Source: an uncultured Haloferula sp. (GTDB lineage: Bacteria > Verrucomicrobiota > Verrucomicrobiae > Verrucomicrobiales > Akkermansiaceae). From it: DNA of 10,626 bases. Positions within the stretch are counted from its first letter, which is position 1, and each line of letters begins with the position of its first letter. The notes below the pieces were generated by a model. It saw nothing but the letters and a program-made list of their open reading frames with translations, ran no database searches and was not told the origin of the DNA. The stretch is from assembly GCA_946481625.1 (NCBI GenBank), contig CAMLOZ010000059.1, positions 1 to 10,626 on the forward strand. The letters are read 5' to 3'. Shown here piece by piece: positions 1-6,025 of the stretch. A program made the position numbers and the translations under genes.

Positions 1-308
1 AGCTATCGGGCGGGCAGAAGCAGCGGATTTCGATCGCGCGGGCGTTCTTGAAGAATGCGCCGGTGTTGATTCTCGATGAGGCGACCTCGGCGCTGGATGC
101 GGGGGCGGAGGCGCGGATTCAGGAAGAACTGACGAACCTTACCAAGGGCCGGACGACCTTCATCATCGCGCACCGCTTCAGCACGATCCGGATCGCGGAC
201 CGGATTCTGGTGTTCGAGCACGGGAGGATCGTGGGGGACGGGACCTTCCAGGAGCTGGAGGAGAAGCATGACATGTTCCGGGCGCTGCTGGAGATGCAGA
301 GGCATTGA
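1..308 (+). CDS. ABC exporter ATPase domain, MsbA-like, C-terminal fragment
   Basis: This is the 3' end of an ABC transporter gene; the reading frame begins at base 3 and the rest lies left of the window. The ~101 visible residues open directly on the signature motif LSGGQKQR, followed by Walker B with its catalytic Glu (VLILDEATS), the D-loop SALD and the H-loop IAHRFST. The tail ([17 protein letters not shown]) matches the usual C-terminus of the fused membrane/ATPase exporters of the MsbA type. Such proteins work as dimers in the inner membrane and use ATP to flip or export lipids, lipid A core, peptides or drugs. The missing 5' part should encode six membrane helices and Walker A if this is a half-transporter. 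All nucleotide-binding residues that can be seen are intact. The substrate cannot be decided from this fragment; presence of lptD nearby is only suggestive. It ends at TGA 306-308 and converges on the nitroreductase gene. Confidence 0.93.
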   Translation, partial: LSGGQKQRISIARAFLKNAPVLILDEATSALDAGAEARIQEELTNLTKGRTTFIIAHRFSTIRIADRILVFEHGRIVGDGTFQELEEKHDMFRALLEMQRH

Positions 309-458
309 GGTGTTGGAGGGTTCGAGGGCGGCACGACGCAGGCGTGGAGGGAGCCGGCCCGGTAAAGGATTTCTTCCGCCCGAGAATGGCGGGGCGGCCC
401 GGGGAACACCGGTTGCGAATGCAGCGGGTCCCTACATGGAGAAAGGTCCCTGCCCTTG

Positions 459-499
459 AAAAACCCCGGGCGCCGGAGGTGTCCAATCTCCGGCGCCCG
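459..499 (-). terminator. Rho-independent terminator (minus strand)
   Basis: A perfect 12-bp stem is formed by CGGGCGCCGGAG (467-478) and CTCCGGCGCCCG (488-499) around a 9-nt loop. Read on the minus strand, the stem is followed by GGG and then TTTTT (complement of 459-463), the layout of an intrinsic terminator. The plus-strand exit is GAAACTCG without a T-run, so the element fits leftward transcription. It lies about 250 bases beyond the nitroreductase stop, which is far for a simple operon terminator. It may instead close a small transcript that starts within the gap. The five-base T-run, offset by three G, makes it only moderate as a terminator. Confidence 0.55.
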
Positions 500-509
500 A
501 AACTCGACA

Positions 510-560
510 AGGAACCCTGACTTGTTCCTCCGCTGGCAGCCACCCGAAACGGGACTGCCA
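510..560 (-). ncRNA. Candidate structured RNA element (two hairpins next to the terminator)
   Basis: Two further hairpins sit directly beside the terminator stem. One pairs AGGAAC (510-515) with GTTCCT (524-529) around an 8-nt loop. The other pairs TGGCAG (534-539) with CTGCCA (555-560) and has an inner stem CCCG (543-546)/CGGG (550-553) closed by AAA. In minus-strand order they read hairpin, hairpin, terminator stem, T-run, which is a typical small-RNA 3' layout. I do not recognise a known family (it is not tmRNA, SRP RNA or a tRNA by eye) and no promoter is obvious. The alternative is a stack of terminators for the convergent genes, or the 3' UTR of the lptD-nitroreductase transcript. Confidence 0.3.
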
Positions 561-747
561 ACACCGCGAATCTAACCACTCGATACCCCCTGCGTAACCC
601 CGTTATCGCGTAATGTCGCTCGAACGTCTCCGGTACGGGAGAATGGCGGGATTGCCGGTGCGCGGGGAAACCCGGCCTCTTGCGGGGCCGCCGCAACCAC
701 GGCCTGCCGCGAGCCGCGGTAGCCACAGGGTCGCTGGCCCGCCAGCC

Positions 748-1386
748 CTAGCGGTGTTCGATGATCTCTTCCAGCGGGAAGCGGGACTTGGGCACCGCGG
801 CGTATTTGTCCTCCGCGGACCGGTAGCCGGCGGCACAGGCGACGGAGGTGGCGTAGCCGCTGCCGGCTAGGCCGAGGATCTCATCGTACCCGGCGGGCTC
901 CAGACCTTCCAAGGGACAGGTGTCGATCCCGAGTACCGCCGCGGAGGTCATGAATTGTCCCAGCGCGATGTAAGTCTGGCGCATATTCCAGGCATGCCGG
1001 GCCTCGGGCGTCATCGAGGCCGCGAACCCCGCGACCACCTTGCGGTAGCCTTCGAGGCTTTCGGGCGTGCGATTCTGATCGACGGCCAAGGATGCGAAGA
1101 AGCGGTCGAGATGCGGCTCGTCCATGTCGGTGCGGGTCGTGAAGACGACCAGGTGCGAGGCATCGGTGATCTGCGATTGCCCCCAGGACTTGGTGCGCAG
1201 TTGGGCTCTCAATTCGGGGCTGTCGATCACCAGGAACTTCCATGGCTGCAATCCGAAGGACGAGGGCGCGAGCACCAGCGAGTGCTCGAGGACCTCCCAC
1301 TCTGCTTGAGGAATCTTCTTCGCCGGGTCGAATTGCTTCGTCGCGTAGCGGAACCTGAGGGATTCCAAGAGCTTTTCGGGAGTCAT
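748..1386 (-). CDS. NfsB-type FMN-dependent NAD(P)H nitroreductase
   Basis: A 212-residue flavoprotein of the nitroreductase fold, close in length to E. coli NfsB (217). Family hallmarks are in order. The FMN-phosphate binding segment RFRYATKQFDP lies at residues 11-21. The APSSFGLQPWKF block follows near residue 40, then DASHLVVFTTRTDMDE in the middle. The ALGQFMTSAAVLGIDTCPLEG segment, which builds the flavin site and dimer interface, comes later, and the C-terminal KSRFPLEEI closes the protein. Family members are cytosolic homodimers that reduce quinones, nitroaromatics or related compounds with NAD(P)H in two-electron steps; the physiological substrate is unknown here. The ATG lies 6 bases after the lptD stop on the same strand, with no Shine-Dalgarno-like purine run before it, so it is probably co-transcribed with lptD and perhaps translationally coupled. 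It could equally be named dihydropteridine reductase or NAD(P)H-dependent oxidoreductase; the family call is firm, the substrate is not. Confidence 0.93.
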   Translation of the reverse strand: MTPEKLLESLRFRYATKQFDPAKKIPQAEWEVLEHSLVLAPSSFGLQPWKFLVIDSPELRAQLRTKSWGQSQITDASHLVVFTTRTDMDEPHLDRFFASLAVDQNRTPESLEGYRKVVAGFAASMTPEARHAWNMRQTYIALGQFMTSAAVLGIDTCPLEGLEPAGYDEILGLAGSGYATSVACAAGYRSAEDKYAAVPKSRFPLEEIIEHR

Positions 1387-1392
1387 GGGGTC

Positions 1393-3951
1393 TTACTGGG
1401 CGTCGAGTTTGAAGGGCACGGAGGCCGAGGGGAATTCCTTCAGAGTGAAGCTGAAGATCAGGCCGAATTCATCCTGCAAGCGGTTGTCGCGATGGGTCAC
1501 GCCCATCGAGGCGACCCAGTGGTTGAAGTCGCGGTGCAGGGTATACTGCTGGACTTCCAGCGTGCCGTCGTCGAGTTCCCAGAGCTGGAAGAATCCCGCA
1601 CCCCACTTGTTGCCCAGGCGGGTATAGGCGCGCAGGTCGATGCGGTTCGAGTCGGTCAGCACCGGGTGGTTGTCCAGGATGCGGTGGCCGATGGAGAACT
1701 CGAGGTTCTCGTTCGGCATGAAGCGGGCGCGTGCCGCCACCTCGGAGAAGCCCGAGCCCGAGTCGATCACCGGGAACTGCGTCTCCAGGTTCATCCCGAA
1801 CCAGGGCAGGGGATTCCAGCGCAGGTCGTTGTAGAGGTTCGAGAAGTTGCGGTCGTAGTCCGGATCGGTGATGAACCCGTCCATGTAGGTATCCATCGAG
1901 AGCCAGTCGAAGCTCTGGCCGTCGCGCCGGGTGATCAGCTTGTTGCGCATCCCGAGCCGGATGATGTTCCAGTCGCGGATGCTGTCGATGGCGGTGAAGC
2001 TCGGCACGGCCAGCGGTTGGGGCCGGGTACTGAAGGTCTCGCGGTCGACCGCCGGGAACAAGGGATCGAGGTCGTCCGTGGAGATGTAGGAGTAGCGGGC
2101 GTAAGGTTGGACCACGTGCAGCAAGCCATCGAGACCGAAGGTGCGGTTGTTCGCGGCACCGAGGTCCTTGCTGAACTTCATCGAGGCCTCCGCTCCCGCA
2201 TGCATGTGGAAGCGGTCGATGGAATCCGAGGGTCCGTTGACCTCCCAATAGCGGCTGTAACCGACACCGAGTTCCGGAGTCACACTGAGCCAGCCGCCCA
2301 CGTTCGTGGGCATCGAGATTTCCTGATAGGTGTGGAAGCGGTTGTAGCCGGGGCTCGAGAGCTGGTCGATCAGACCCGGCAATGCGGGACTGCCGGGCGG
2401 CAGCGAGCGGATCATCTGGATGAGCTGCCGCTCGTAGGTCGGCAACTGGTCAAGCAGCACCGGCACCAGCGGGTCGTTCGTGGGCAGGCGCAACAGCGGG
2501 CGGATCGCTGAAAGCGAAGCGCTGCCGATTTCCTCCTCGATGAAGGAAAGCGAGATGCTGCCCTCGTGCAGGATCGGCAAGTCGAAGAGCGGACGGCGCG
2601 CGAAGTCCATCGCGATCTCCGGCGTGCGCGTGTCCGAGCGGTAGAATTCGTTCGGCCGCAGGCGGGCGAAGGCGCTGAAGAGGGTGCCCTCGTCGCGGCG
2701 GAAAAGGCCGATGGTGTTGTCCGGATTCGGATCGGTGCGGAAGAGTTCCGGCTCGAAGTCCTCCAGATAGTAGTTGTCGCTCAGGATATTCAGGTTGCTG
2801 TCCACGCGCCACTCGGCGTCTTCCTCGAATTCCAACGGCACCCGGTGCTGCAGGGCGAAGCGGTAACGGTCCTCGTTGACGAAGCCGCGGGTAATCCCGG
2901 TGCGGCTCACGTCGGGGTTGAGGTCGTTCGTGTAGTAGAGCGAAAGCCCGGTGAGGTTCGGGTTGTTTTCCTGGCGCGTATCCAGCAGATCCACGCCGGT
3001 GCCCACACCGCGGCGCGTGCGCAGGTCGAAGTGCCACCGGGAAAGAAGCCAGGCATCCTCGTTCTCGCCCGTTTCCGGATTCGGCGTGCCGCCGAGCATG
3101 ATGCCGTAGCTGTTCAGGAGGAAGGCACCCCAGTTCGAGCGGGCACCGGGCACGAAGTGATAGCCGAGATCGGCATCGAGCGGTTGCGAAAGATAGGGCA
3201 GCCAGAAAATCGGCGTGTCTCCGGCATAGAGGCGCAGGTTCTTGAAGGTGACCTTGTCGTCCGGATAGATGGTGGTTTCCTTGGCGCGGAGCCAGAACCC
3301 GGGCTCCTCGACATCGTGGGTGGTGACCCCGGCGTCGTGGCCGACATAGACCTGCTTGCCGCCGCGGTCCTCGATGGTGAAGCGGCCGGCTTCGAGCACG
3401 AAGGGGTCCACGCCCGCTCGCAGGCCGGTGGCATCCATCTGCTCCTTGTCCCAGAAATAAACGACCTGGTCGCCGCGCTGGAGGAGGTTGCCGCGATAGA
3501 CGCTCACATTCCCGGTCAGGGTCACGGACTTGGCGGCGGTGTCGGCGATGGCGTGGTCGGCGAAGACCTCCATCCCCTCCTTGGTCGTCATCTTGACGTC
3601 GCCATCGATGTAGAACTTGCTCTCCTTGCCCTTCCAGACGGCCTTCTGCGACCTCAGCGTCGCGCCGTTGTCCGTCTCCACCTCGAAGGGACCGGAGAAG
3701 GTGTAGATCTGATTGACGAGGTCGAAGTCGTTGGCCGGGCCGGTTCGCTTGATCTTGATGTTCTCCGGCATCCCGGGAACGCCGGCGGTCTGGCCGGGGA
3801 AGAGTTCGAGGCCAGGAGGCGGCGGAACGGGGGCGATGGGAACGACCACTTCGCCGGGAGCGGGGACCTCGGGTATCGGTTCGACGTCGGGGTTCTGCGC
3901 GGCAAGCCGGACCGTGGAAAGGAGAATGGCGGGAAGAGCGGCGAGCCTCAT
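1393..3951 (-). CDS. lptD: LPS-assembly protein LptD (outer-membrane beta-barrel)
   Basis: An 852-residue outer-membrane LPS translocon protein. LptD receives LPS from the periplasmic LptA bridge and, with lipoprotein LptE, inserts it into the outer leaflet. Residues 1-18 look like a short signal peptide ending in AA before QN, with an Arg interrupting the hydrophobic run. A Pro-rich linker follows to about residue 47. Residues ~60-200 are an OstA/LptA-like beta-jellyroll (segments such as FSGPFEVETDNG and VTLTGNVSVYRGN). The family motif TPIFWLPYLSQPLD falls near residues 245-258, and the rest is a long barrel region with many alternating aromatic strands. No cysteine occurs in the whole translation, unlike the disulfide-bonded E. 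coli protein. A Leu/Pro-rich, strand-poor insertion lies at residues ~484-537. The last residues (PFKLDAQ) lack a terminal aromatic. The start is the first in-frame ATG, 92 bp from the divergent gene; no Shine-Dalgarno is seen. TAA stop. Confidence 0.88.
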   Translation of the reverse strand: MRLAALPAILLSTVRLAAQNPDVEPIPEVPAPGEVVVPIAPVPPPPGLELFPGQTAGVPGMPENIKIKRTGPANDFDLVNQIYTFSGPFEVETDNGATLRSQKAVWKGKESKFYIDGDVKMTTKEGMEVFADHAIADTAAKSVTLTGNVSVYRGNLLQRGDQVVYFWDKEQMDATGLRAGVDPFVLEAGRFTIEDRGGKQVYVGHDAGVTTHDVEEPGFWLRAKETTIYPDDKVTFKNLRLYAGDTPIFWLPYLSQPLDADLGYHFVPGARSNWGAFLLNSYGIMLGGTPNPETGENEDAWLLSRWHFDLRTRRGVGTGVDLLDTRQENNPNLTGLSLYYTNDLNPDVSRTGITRGFVNEDRYRFALQHRVPLEFEEDAEWRVDSNLNILSDNYYLEDFEPELFRTDPNPDNTIGLFRRDEGTLFSAFARLRPNEFYRSDTRTPEIAMDFARRPLFDLPILHEGSISLSFIEEEIGSASLSAIRPLLRLPTNDPLVPVLLDQLPTYERQLIQMIRSLPPGSPALPGLIDQLSSPGYNRFHTYQEISMPTNVGGWLSVTPELGVGYSRYWEVNGPSDSIDRFHMHAGAEASMKFSKDLGAANNRTFGLDGLLHVVQPYARYSYISTDDLDPLFPAVDRETFSTRPQPLAVPSFTAIDSIRDWNIIRLGMRNKLITRRDGQSFDWLSMDTYMDGFITDPDYDRNFSNLYNDLRWNPLPWFGMNLETQFPVIDSGSGFSEVAARARFMPNENLEFSIGHRILDNHPVLTDSNRIDLRAYTRLGNKWGAGFFQLWELDDGTLEVQQYTLHRDFNHWVASMGVTHRDNRLQDEFGLIFSFTLKEFPSASVPFKLDAQ

Positions 3952-4043
3952 CGTGGCGGGATGAGACGGGCTCCCGGATTTGAAGTAAAGGGGAAAGCCT
4001 GAAAGCGGTTGCGGGATCGGCCCGGCGAGGGAATTGTTGGGAA
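3952..4043. promoter_or_regulatory. Divergent promoter region between lptD and the epimerase gene
   Basis: The 92 bases separate the start codons of two divergently transcribed genes, so promoters for both directions are expected here or just inside the genes. No pair of consensus -35/-10 boxes is convincing on either strand. The only A+T-richer patch is TTGAAGTAAAGG around 3979-3990. Upstream of the plus-strand ATG, GAGGGA (4027-4032) with an 11-base spacer is a weak ribosome-binding candidate; the minus-strand start has none. The call rests on gene arrangement, not on motifs. Confidence 0.4.
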
Positions 4044-4973
4044 ATGACCCCTCGGACCGAGACCCTCGGCATTGTCGGAGCTGCCGGTTTCATTGGCCGT
4101 GAACTCGCCCGGCAAGCCAGTGCGGCCGGCTGGTCGGTTTGCGGCTTCAGCCGCAAACCCCGCCGGACCGGAAACTCCATTGCCGAATGGCGGATATGGA
4201 ACGAAGTGCCCGATTTCAGCGGCATCTCCGCCATCGTGAACCTGGCAGGCGAACCGATCAACCAGCGCTGGAGTGCCGATGCCAAGCGCCGCTTCTACGA
4301 GAGCCGGATCGGTGCCACCGGGCGGATCGTCCGCGGATTGTCGATGCTCGGCCGCACCGAGCGCCCGCACGTGCTGGTGAATGCTTCCGCCGTGGGCATC
4401 TATGGGGATCGCGGCGACGAGGTTCTCGAAGAAGGGGCACCGACCGGCACCGGCTACCTCGCCGAACTCTGCCAGGCTTGGGAGGACGCGGCGGATGGCG
4501 TGGGGCGTCTCGGGCTGCGGGTGCTCAAGTGCCGGACCGGGATGGTGCTTGGCAAGGGCGGCGAGGCCTTCAAGAAAATGCTGCTGCCCTTCCGTCTGGG
4601 GCTGGGCGGGCGCTTGGGAACGGGCACCCAGTGGATGTCTTGGATCCATGTCGCCGATCTCGCGGGCGGGATGCTGCACGGCATCGCCTGCGGGGGACTC
4701 GCGGGGCCGGTCAATGGGACCGCCCCGGAGCCGGTCCGGAACGACGACTTCACCGCCAAGCTTGCCAAGGCGCTGAACCGTCCGGCGGCCCTCGCGGTGC
4801 CTGAGTTCGCGCTCCGGTGGATGATGGGGGATTTTGCCACGGCCCTGGTCGCAAGCCAGCGCGCGGTGCCCCGGTTGTTGCTGGAGAGCGGCTTCAGATT
4901 CCGCTTTCCGACCTTGGATGCGGCGCTGGAAGATCTGGTTGGCGAAGGGAAAAGCGCGGTGACCGCGTCCTGA
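4044..4973 (+). CDS. TIGR01777/YfcH-family NAD(P)-binding epimerase-like protein
   Basis: A 309-residue atypical short-chain dehydrogenase/reductase of the TIGR01777 (YfcH, SDR39U1) family, close to the usual ~300 residues. The N-terminal Rossmann loop GAAGFIG is at residues 12-18. The diagnostic block [20 protein letters not shown] follows, then [21 protein letters not shown] (113-122) carries the active-site-region Ser and Tyr, and [16 protein letters not shown] follows in the second half. The C-terminal part from about residue 248 is the DUF1731-type tail ([18 protein letters not shown]). The protein should be cytosolic and bind NAD(P)(H); I know of no firmly established reaction for the family. 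It is the first gene of a plus-strand run with the HAD phosphatase and mpl, 46 bp upstream of the former. A G+C-rich imperfect hairpin (4982-5016) fills that gap. Start choice is supported by the Rossmann strand beginning a few residues after Met1 and by the weak GAGGGA upstream. Confidence 0.92.
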   Translation: MTPRTETLGIVGAAGFIGRELARQASAAGWSVCGFSRKPRRTGNSIAEWRIWNEVPDFSGISAIVNLAGEPINQRWSADAKRRFYESRIGATGRIVRGLSMLGRTERPHVLVNASAVGIYGDRGDEVLEEGAPTGTGYLAELCQAWEDAADGVGRLGLRVLKCRTGMVLGKGGEAFKKMLLPFRLGLGGRLGTGTQWMSWIHVADLAGGMLHGIACGGLAGPVNGTAPEPVRNDDFTAKLAKALNRPAALAVPEFALRWMMGDFATALVASQRAVPRLLLESGFRFRFPTLDAALEDLVGEGKSAVTAS

Positions 4974-4981
4974 TTGCGCTT

Positions 4982-5016
4982 GCGGCGCGGGGTGGAGGCT
5001 GGTTCGCTTCCGCCGC
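4982..5016 (+). other. Imperfect hairpin between the epimerase and HAD genes
   Basis: GCGGC (4982-4986) can pair with GCCGC (5012-5016), and inside it GGAGGC (4994-4999) with GCTTCC (5006-5011) using one G-U pair, leaving a six-base loop and a 7-base bulge on the 5' side. It ends 3 bases before the HAD start codon and pairs up the only GGAGG run in the gap. It could hinder translation initiation or simply reflect high G+C content. No T-run follows, so it is not an intrinsic terminator. Confidence 0.25.
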
Positions 5017-5019
5017 TCC

Positions 5020-5901
5020 ATGGCTTCGCCGCAAAACACGATCGCACTGGTCTTCGACTACGACCAGACCCTGAGTCCCCGCTACATGCAGGACGACGTG
5101 TTGTTCCCGGAGTTCGGGATCGATCCCGCCCAGTTCTGGAAGAAGTGCAACACCCTGGTGGTGGACCAGCAGTGGGACGGGGAACTCGCCTACCTCAAGT
5201 GCCTGCTCGACTACCTCCAGATGGATCAGGTGAGCAACGCGCGCCTTTCCGCGCTGGGTGCCGGCCTCCGCTTCTTTCCCGGGGTGCCGGAGATCTTCGA
5301 CGCGCTGCCGGGAGTCTGCCTGGGGACGAACCATGAGGCGGCGGGCATCCGGATCGAGTTCTACATCATTTCCTCCGGGCTGAAGGCGCTGCTCGACGGC
5401 AGCCGCTTGGCCAACAAGGTCAAGGCGGTCTTCGGCTGCGAATTCGGCGAGGACTCGCAGGGCCACATCAGTTTCCCGAAGCGGGCGATCTCCCACACGA
5501 CCAAGACCCAGTTCCTGTTCCGGATCAACAAGGGCATGCTCGACTACTCGCAGGACGTGAACGACCACATGCCCTTCGACCAGCGGCCGATCCCCTTCGA
5601 GAACATGGTCTATGTGGGCGACGGGCCGACCGACGTGCCGTGCTTCACCGTGATGAACAAGAACGGCGGCCACGCCATCGCCGTTTACAATCCCGACGAT
5701 CCGACCGGGAAGAGCTTCCGCAAGTGCTTCCAACTCTCGACCCATGCGGGACGGGTGAAGCACATCGCCCCCGCGGACTACCAGCAGGGCAGCCACTTGT
5801 GGCTGCTCCTCACCGAGATGGTACGCGAGATCGCCGACCGCATCCTGCGCCGCCGCACCGAAGAGCGGGACAATGCGACGGTCGCCGCTCCCACGTTCTG
5901 A
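5020..5901 (+). CDS. HAD-superfamily phosphatase, function unknown
   Basis: A 293-residue haloacid dehalogenase-like hydrolase, expected to be a cytosolic Mg2+-dependent phosphatase acting through an aspartyl-phosphate. Motif I is VFDYDQTLS with nucleophile Asp13 and acid/base Asp15. Motif II is IISSG (Ser118 or Ser119), motif III is probably Lys162 (HTTKTQ), and motif IV is [13 protein letters not shown] with Asp201 and Asp205. All catalytic positions are present. About 100 residues between motifs I and II would form a C1-type cap, as in the phosphoserine-phosphatase branch, but the protein is longer than SerB-like catalytic domains (~210). A C-terminal extension of roughly 60 residues ends in a charged helix ([14 protein letters not shown]). 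The substrate cannot be read from the sequence. It follows the epimerase gene by 46 bp and precedes mpl by 124 bp, so shared transcription with the first is likely and with mpl possible. The ATG chosen puts motif I 12 residues in, as is normal for HAD proteins. Confidence 0.85.
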   Translation: MASPQNTIALVFDYDQTLSPRYMQDDVLFPEFGIDPAQFWKKCNTLVVDQQWDGELAYLKCLLDYLQMDQVSNARLSALGAGLRFFPGVPEIFDALPGVCLGTNHEAAGIRIEFYIISSGLKALLDGSRLANKVKAVFGCEFGEDSQGHISFPKRAISHTTKTQFLFRINKGMLDYSQDVNDHMPFDQRPIPFENMVYVGDGPTDVPCFTVMNKNGGHAIAVYNPDDPTGKSFRKCFQLSTHAGRVKHIAPADYQQGSHLWLLLTEMVREIADRILRRRTEERDNATVAAPTF

Positions 5902-6025
5902 AACATGGAACCGCCAAGCCGCCAAGTTCGCCAAGGTTCCGAAGGATGCCGGCGCGGACGGGCGGTGCTTGTTAGAGCGGGTTCATCCCGCGCGTGATTC
6001 CCATTCCCTTTCGAAACCCTATTTC
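5902..6025 (+). other. Spacer before mpl with repeat and small palindrome
   Basis: This 124-bp spacer separates the HAD gene from mpl. An in-frame ATG at 5873 would extend Mpl by 51 residues, but the extension runs back through this spacer, overlaps the HAD gene and is rich in Arg/Pro with no Mpl homology, so the spacer is treated as noncoding. It carries the CGCCAAG tandem repeat (5912-5935) and a 5-bp palindrome GCGGG-TTCAT-CCCGC (5977-5991). No consensus promoter or Shine-Dalgarno sequence is evident before the mpl ATG; the 25 bases preceding it are pyrimidine-rich. Confidence 0.5.
5912..5935 (+). repeat. Three-copy CGCCAAG short tandem repeat
   Basis: The heptamer CGCCAAG occurs at 5912-5918, 5920-5926 and 5929-5935, a period of 8 then 9 bases, flanked by GGAAC on the left and GGTTCC on the right. 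GGAAC (5907-5911) and GTTCC (5936-5940) are complementary, so the repeat lies in the loop of a possible 5-bp stem. It begins 10 bases after the HAD stop codon. Similar AACCGCCAAG-type strings are familiar in intergenic DNA of several environmental bacteria; I cite that from memory and could not verify it here. Confidence 0.6.

Larger units (their letters stand above)
309..747. other. Convergent intergenic region without a protein gene
   Basis: This 439-bp gap lies between the ABC transporter stop and the stop of the minus-strand nitroreductase. Short open frames exist on both strands (for example 305-520 on plus), but they are Arg/Pro/Gly-rich, match no family I recognise and have no plausible start context. 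What the gap does show is secondary structure: a cluster of three hairpins at 467-560, described separately, and several weaker G+C-rich palindromes at 627-690, including CGGG-GAAA-CCCG at 663-674. The 12-mer GAGAATGGCGGG occurs at 382-393 and again at 639-650. Transcription from both sides must end here, so part of the structure is probably terminators. Confidence 0.6.

Noticed and set aside
305..520. Possible small gene after the ABC transporter
   Set aside because: The 71-residue product is Arg/Pro-rich, runs through the terminator-like hairpin and has no recognisable motif or ribosome-binding site.
459..620. tmRNA, SRP RNA, 6S RNA or tRNA in the convergent gap
   Set aside because: I looked for a tRNA-like acceptor and T-loop, a tag frame and the SRP Alu/S-domain core and did not find them on either strand. 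Only generic hairpins remain.
955..2511. 518-codon plus-strand open frame opposite nitroreductase and lptD
   Set aside because: It is antisense to two recognisable genes. Its product is a low-information mix of V, E, G, R and H with no domain; such long antisense frames arise from high G+C codon bias.
2566..4002. 478-codon plus-strand frame opposite lptD
   Set aside because: Antisense shadow with no family resemblance, covering the lptD 5' half exactly where codon bias predicts it.
2450..4285. 611-codon minus-strand frame over lptD and the epimerase start
   Set aside because: It is a shifted frame over lptD with an extreme Arg/Pro/His/Ser-rich product and no motif; the 1393-3951 frame has clear LptD features.
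5912..5935. CRISPR-like array
   Set aside because: Units are 7 bases with 1-2 base gaps and no spacers, which is a short tandem repeat and not an array.
5873..6025. 51-residue N-terminal extension of Mpl from the ATG at 5873
   Set aside because: It overlaps the HAD gene, translates the CGCCAAG repeat and has no Mpl similarity; the ATG at 6026 gives the canonical N-terminus.
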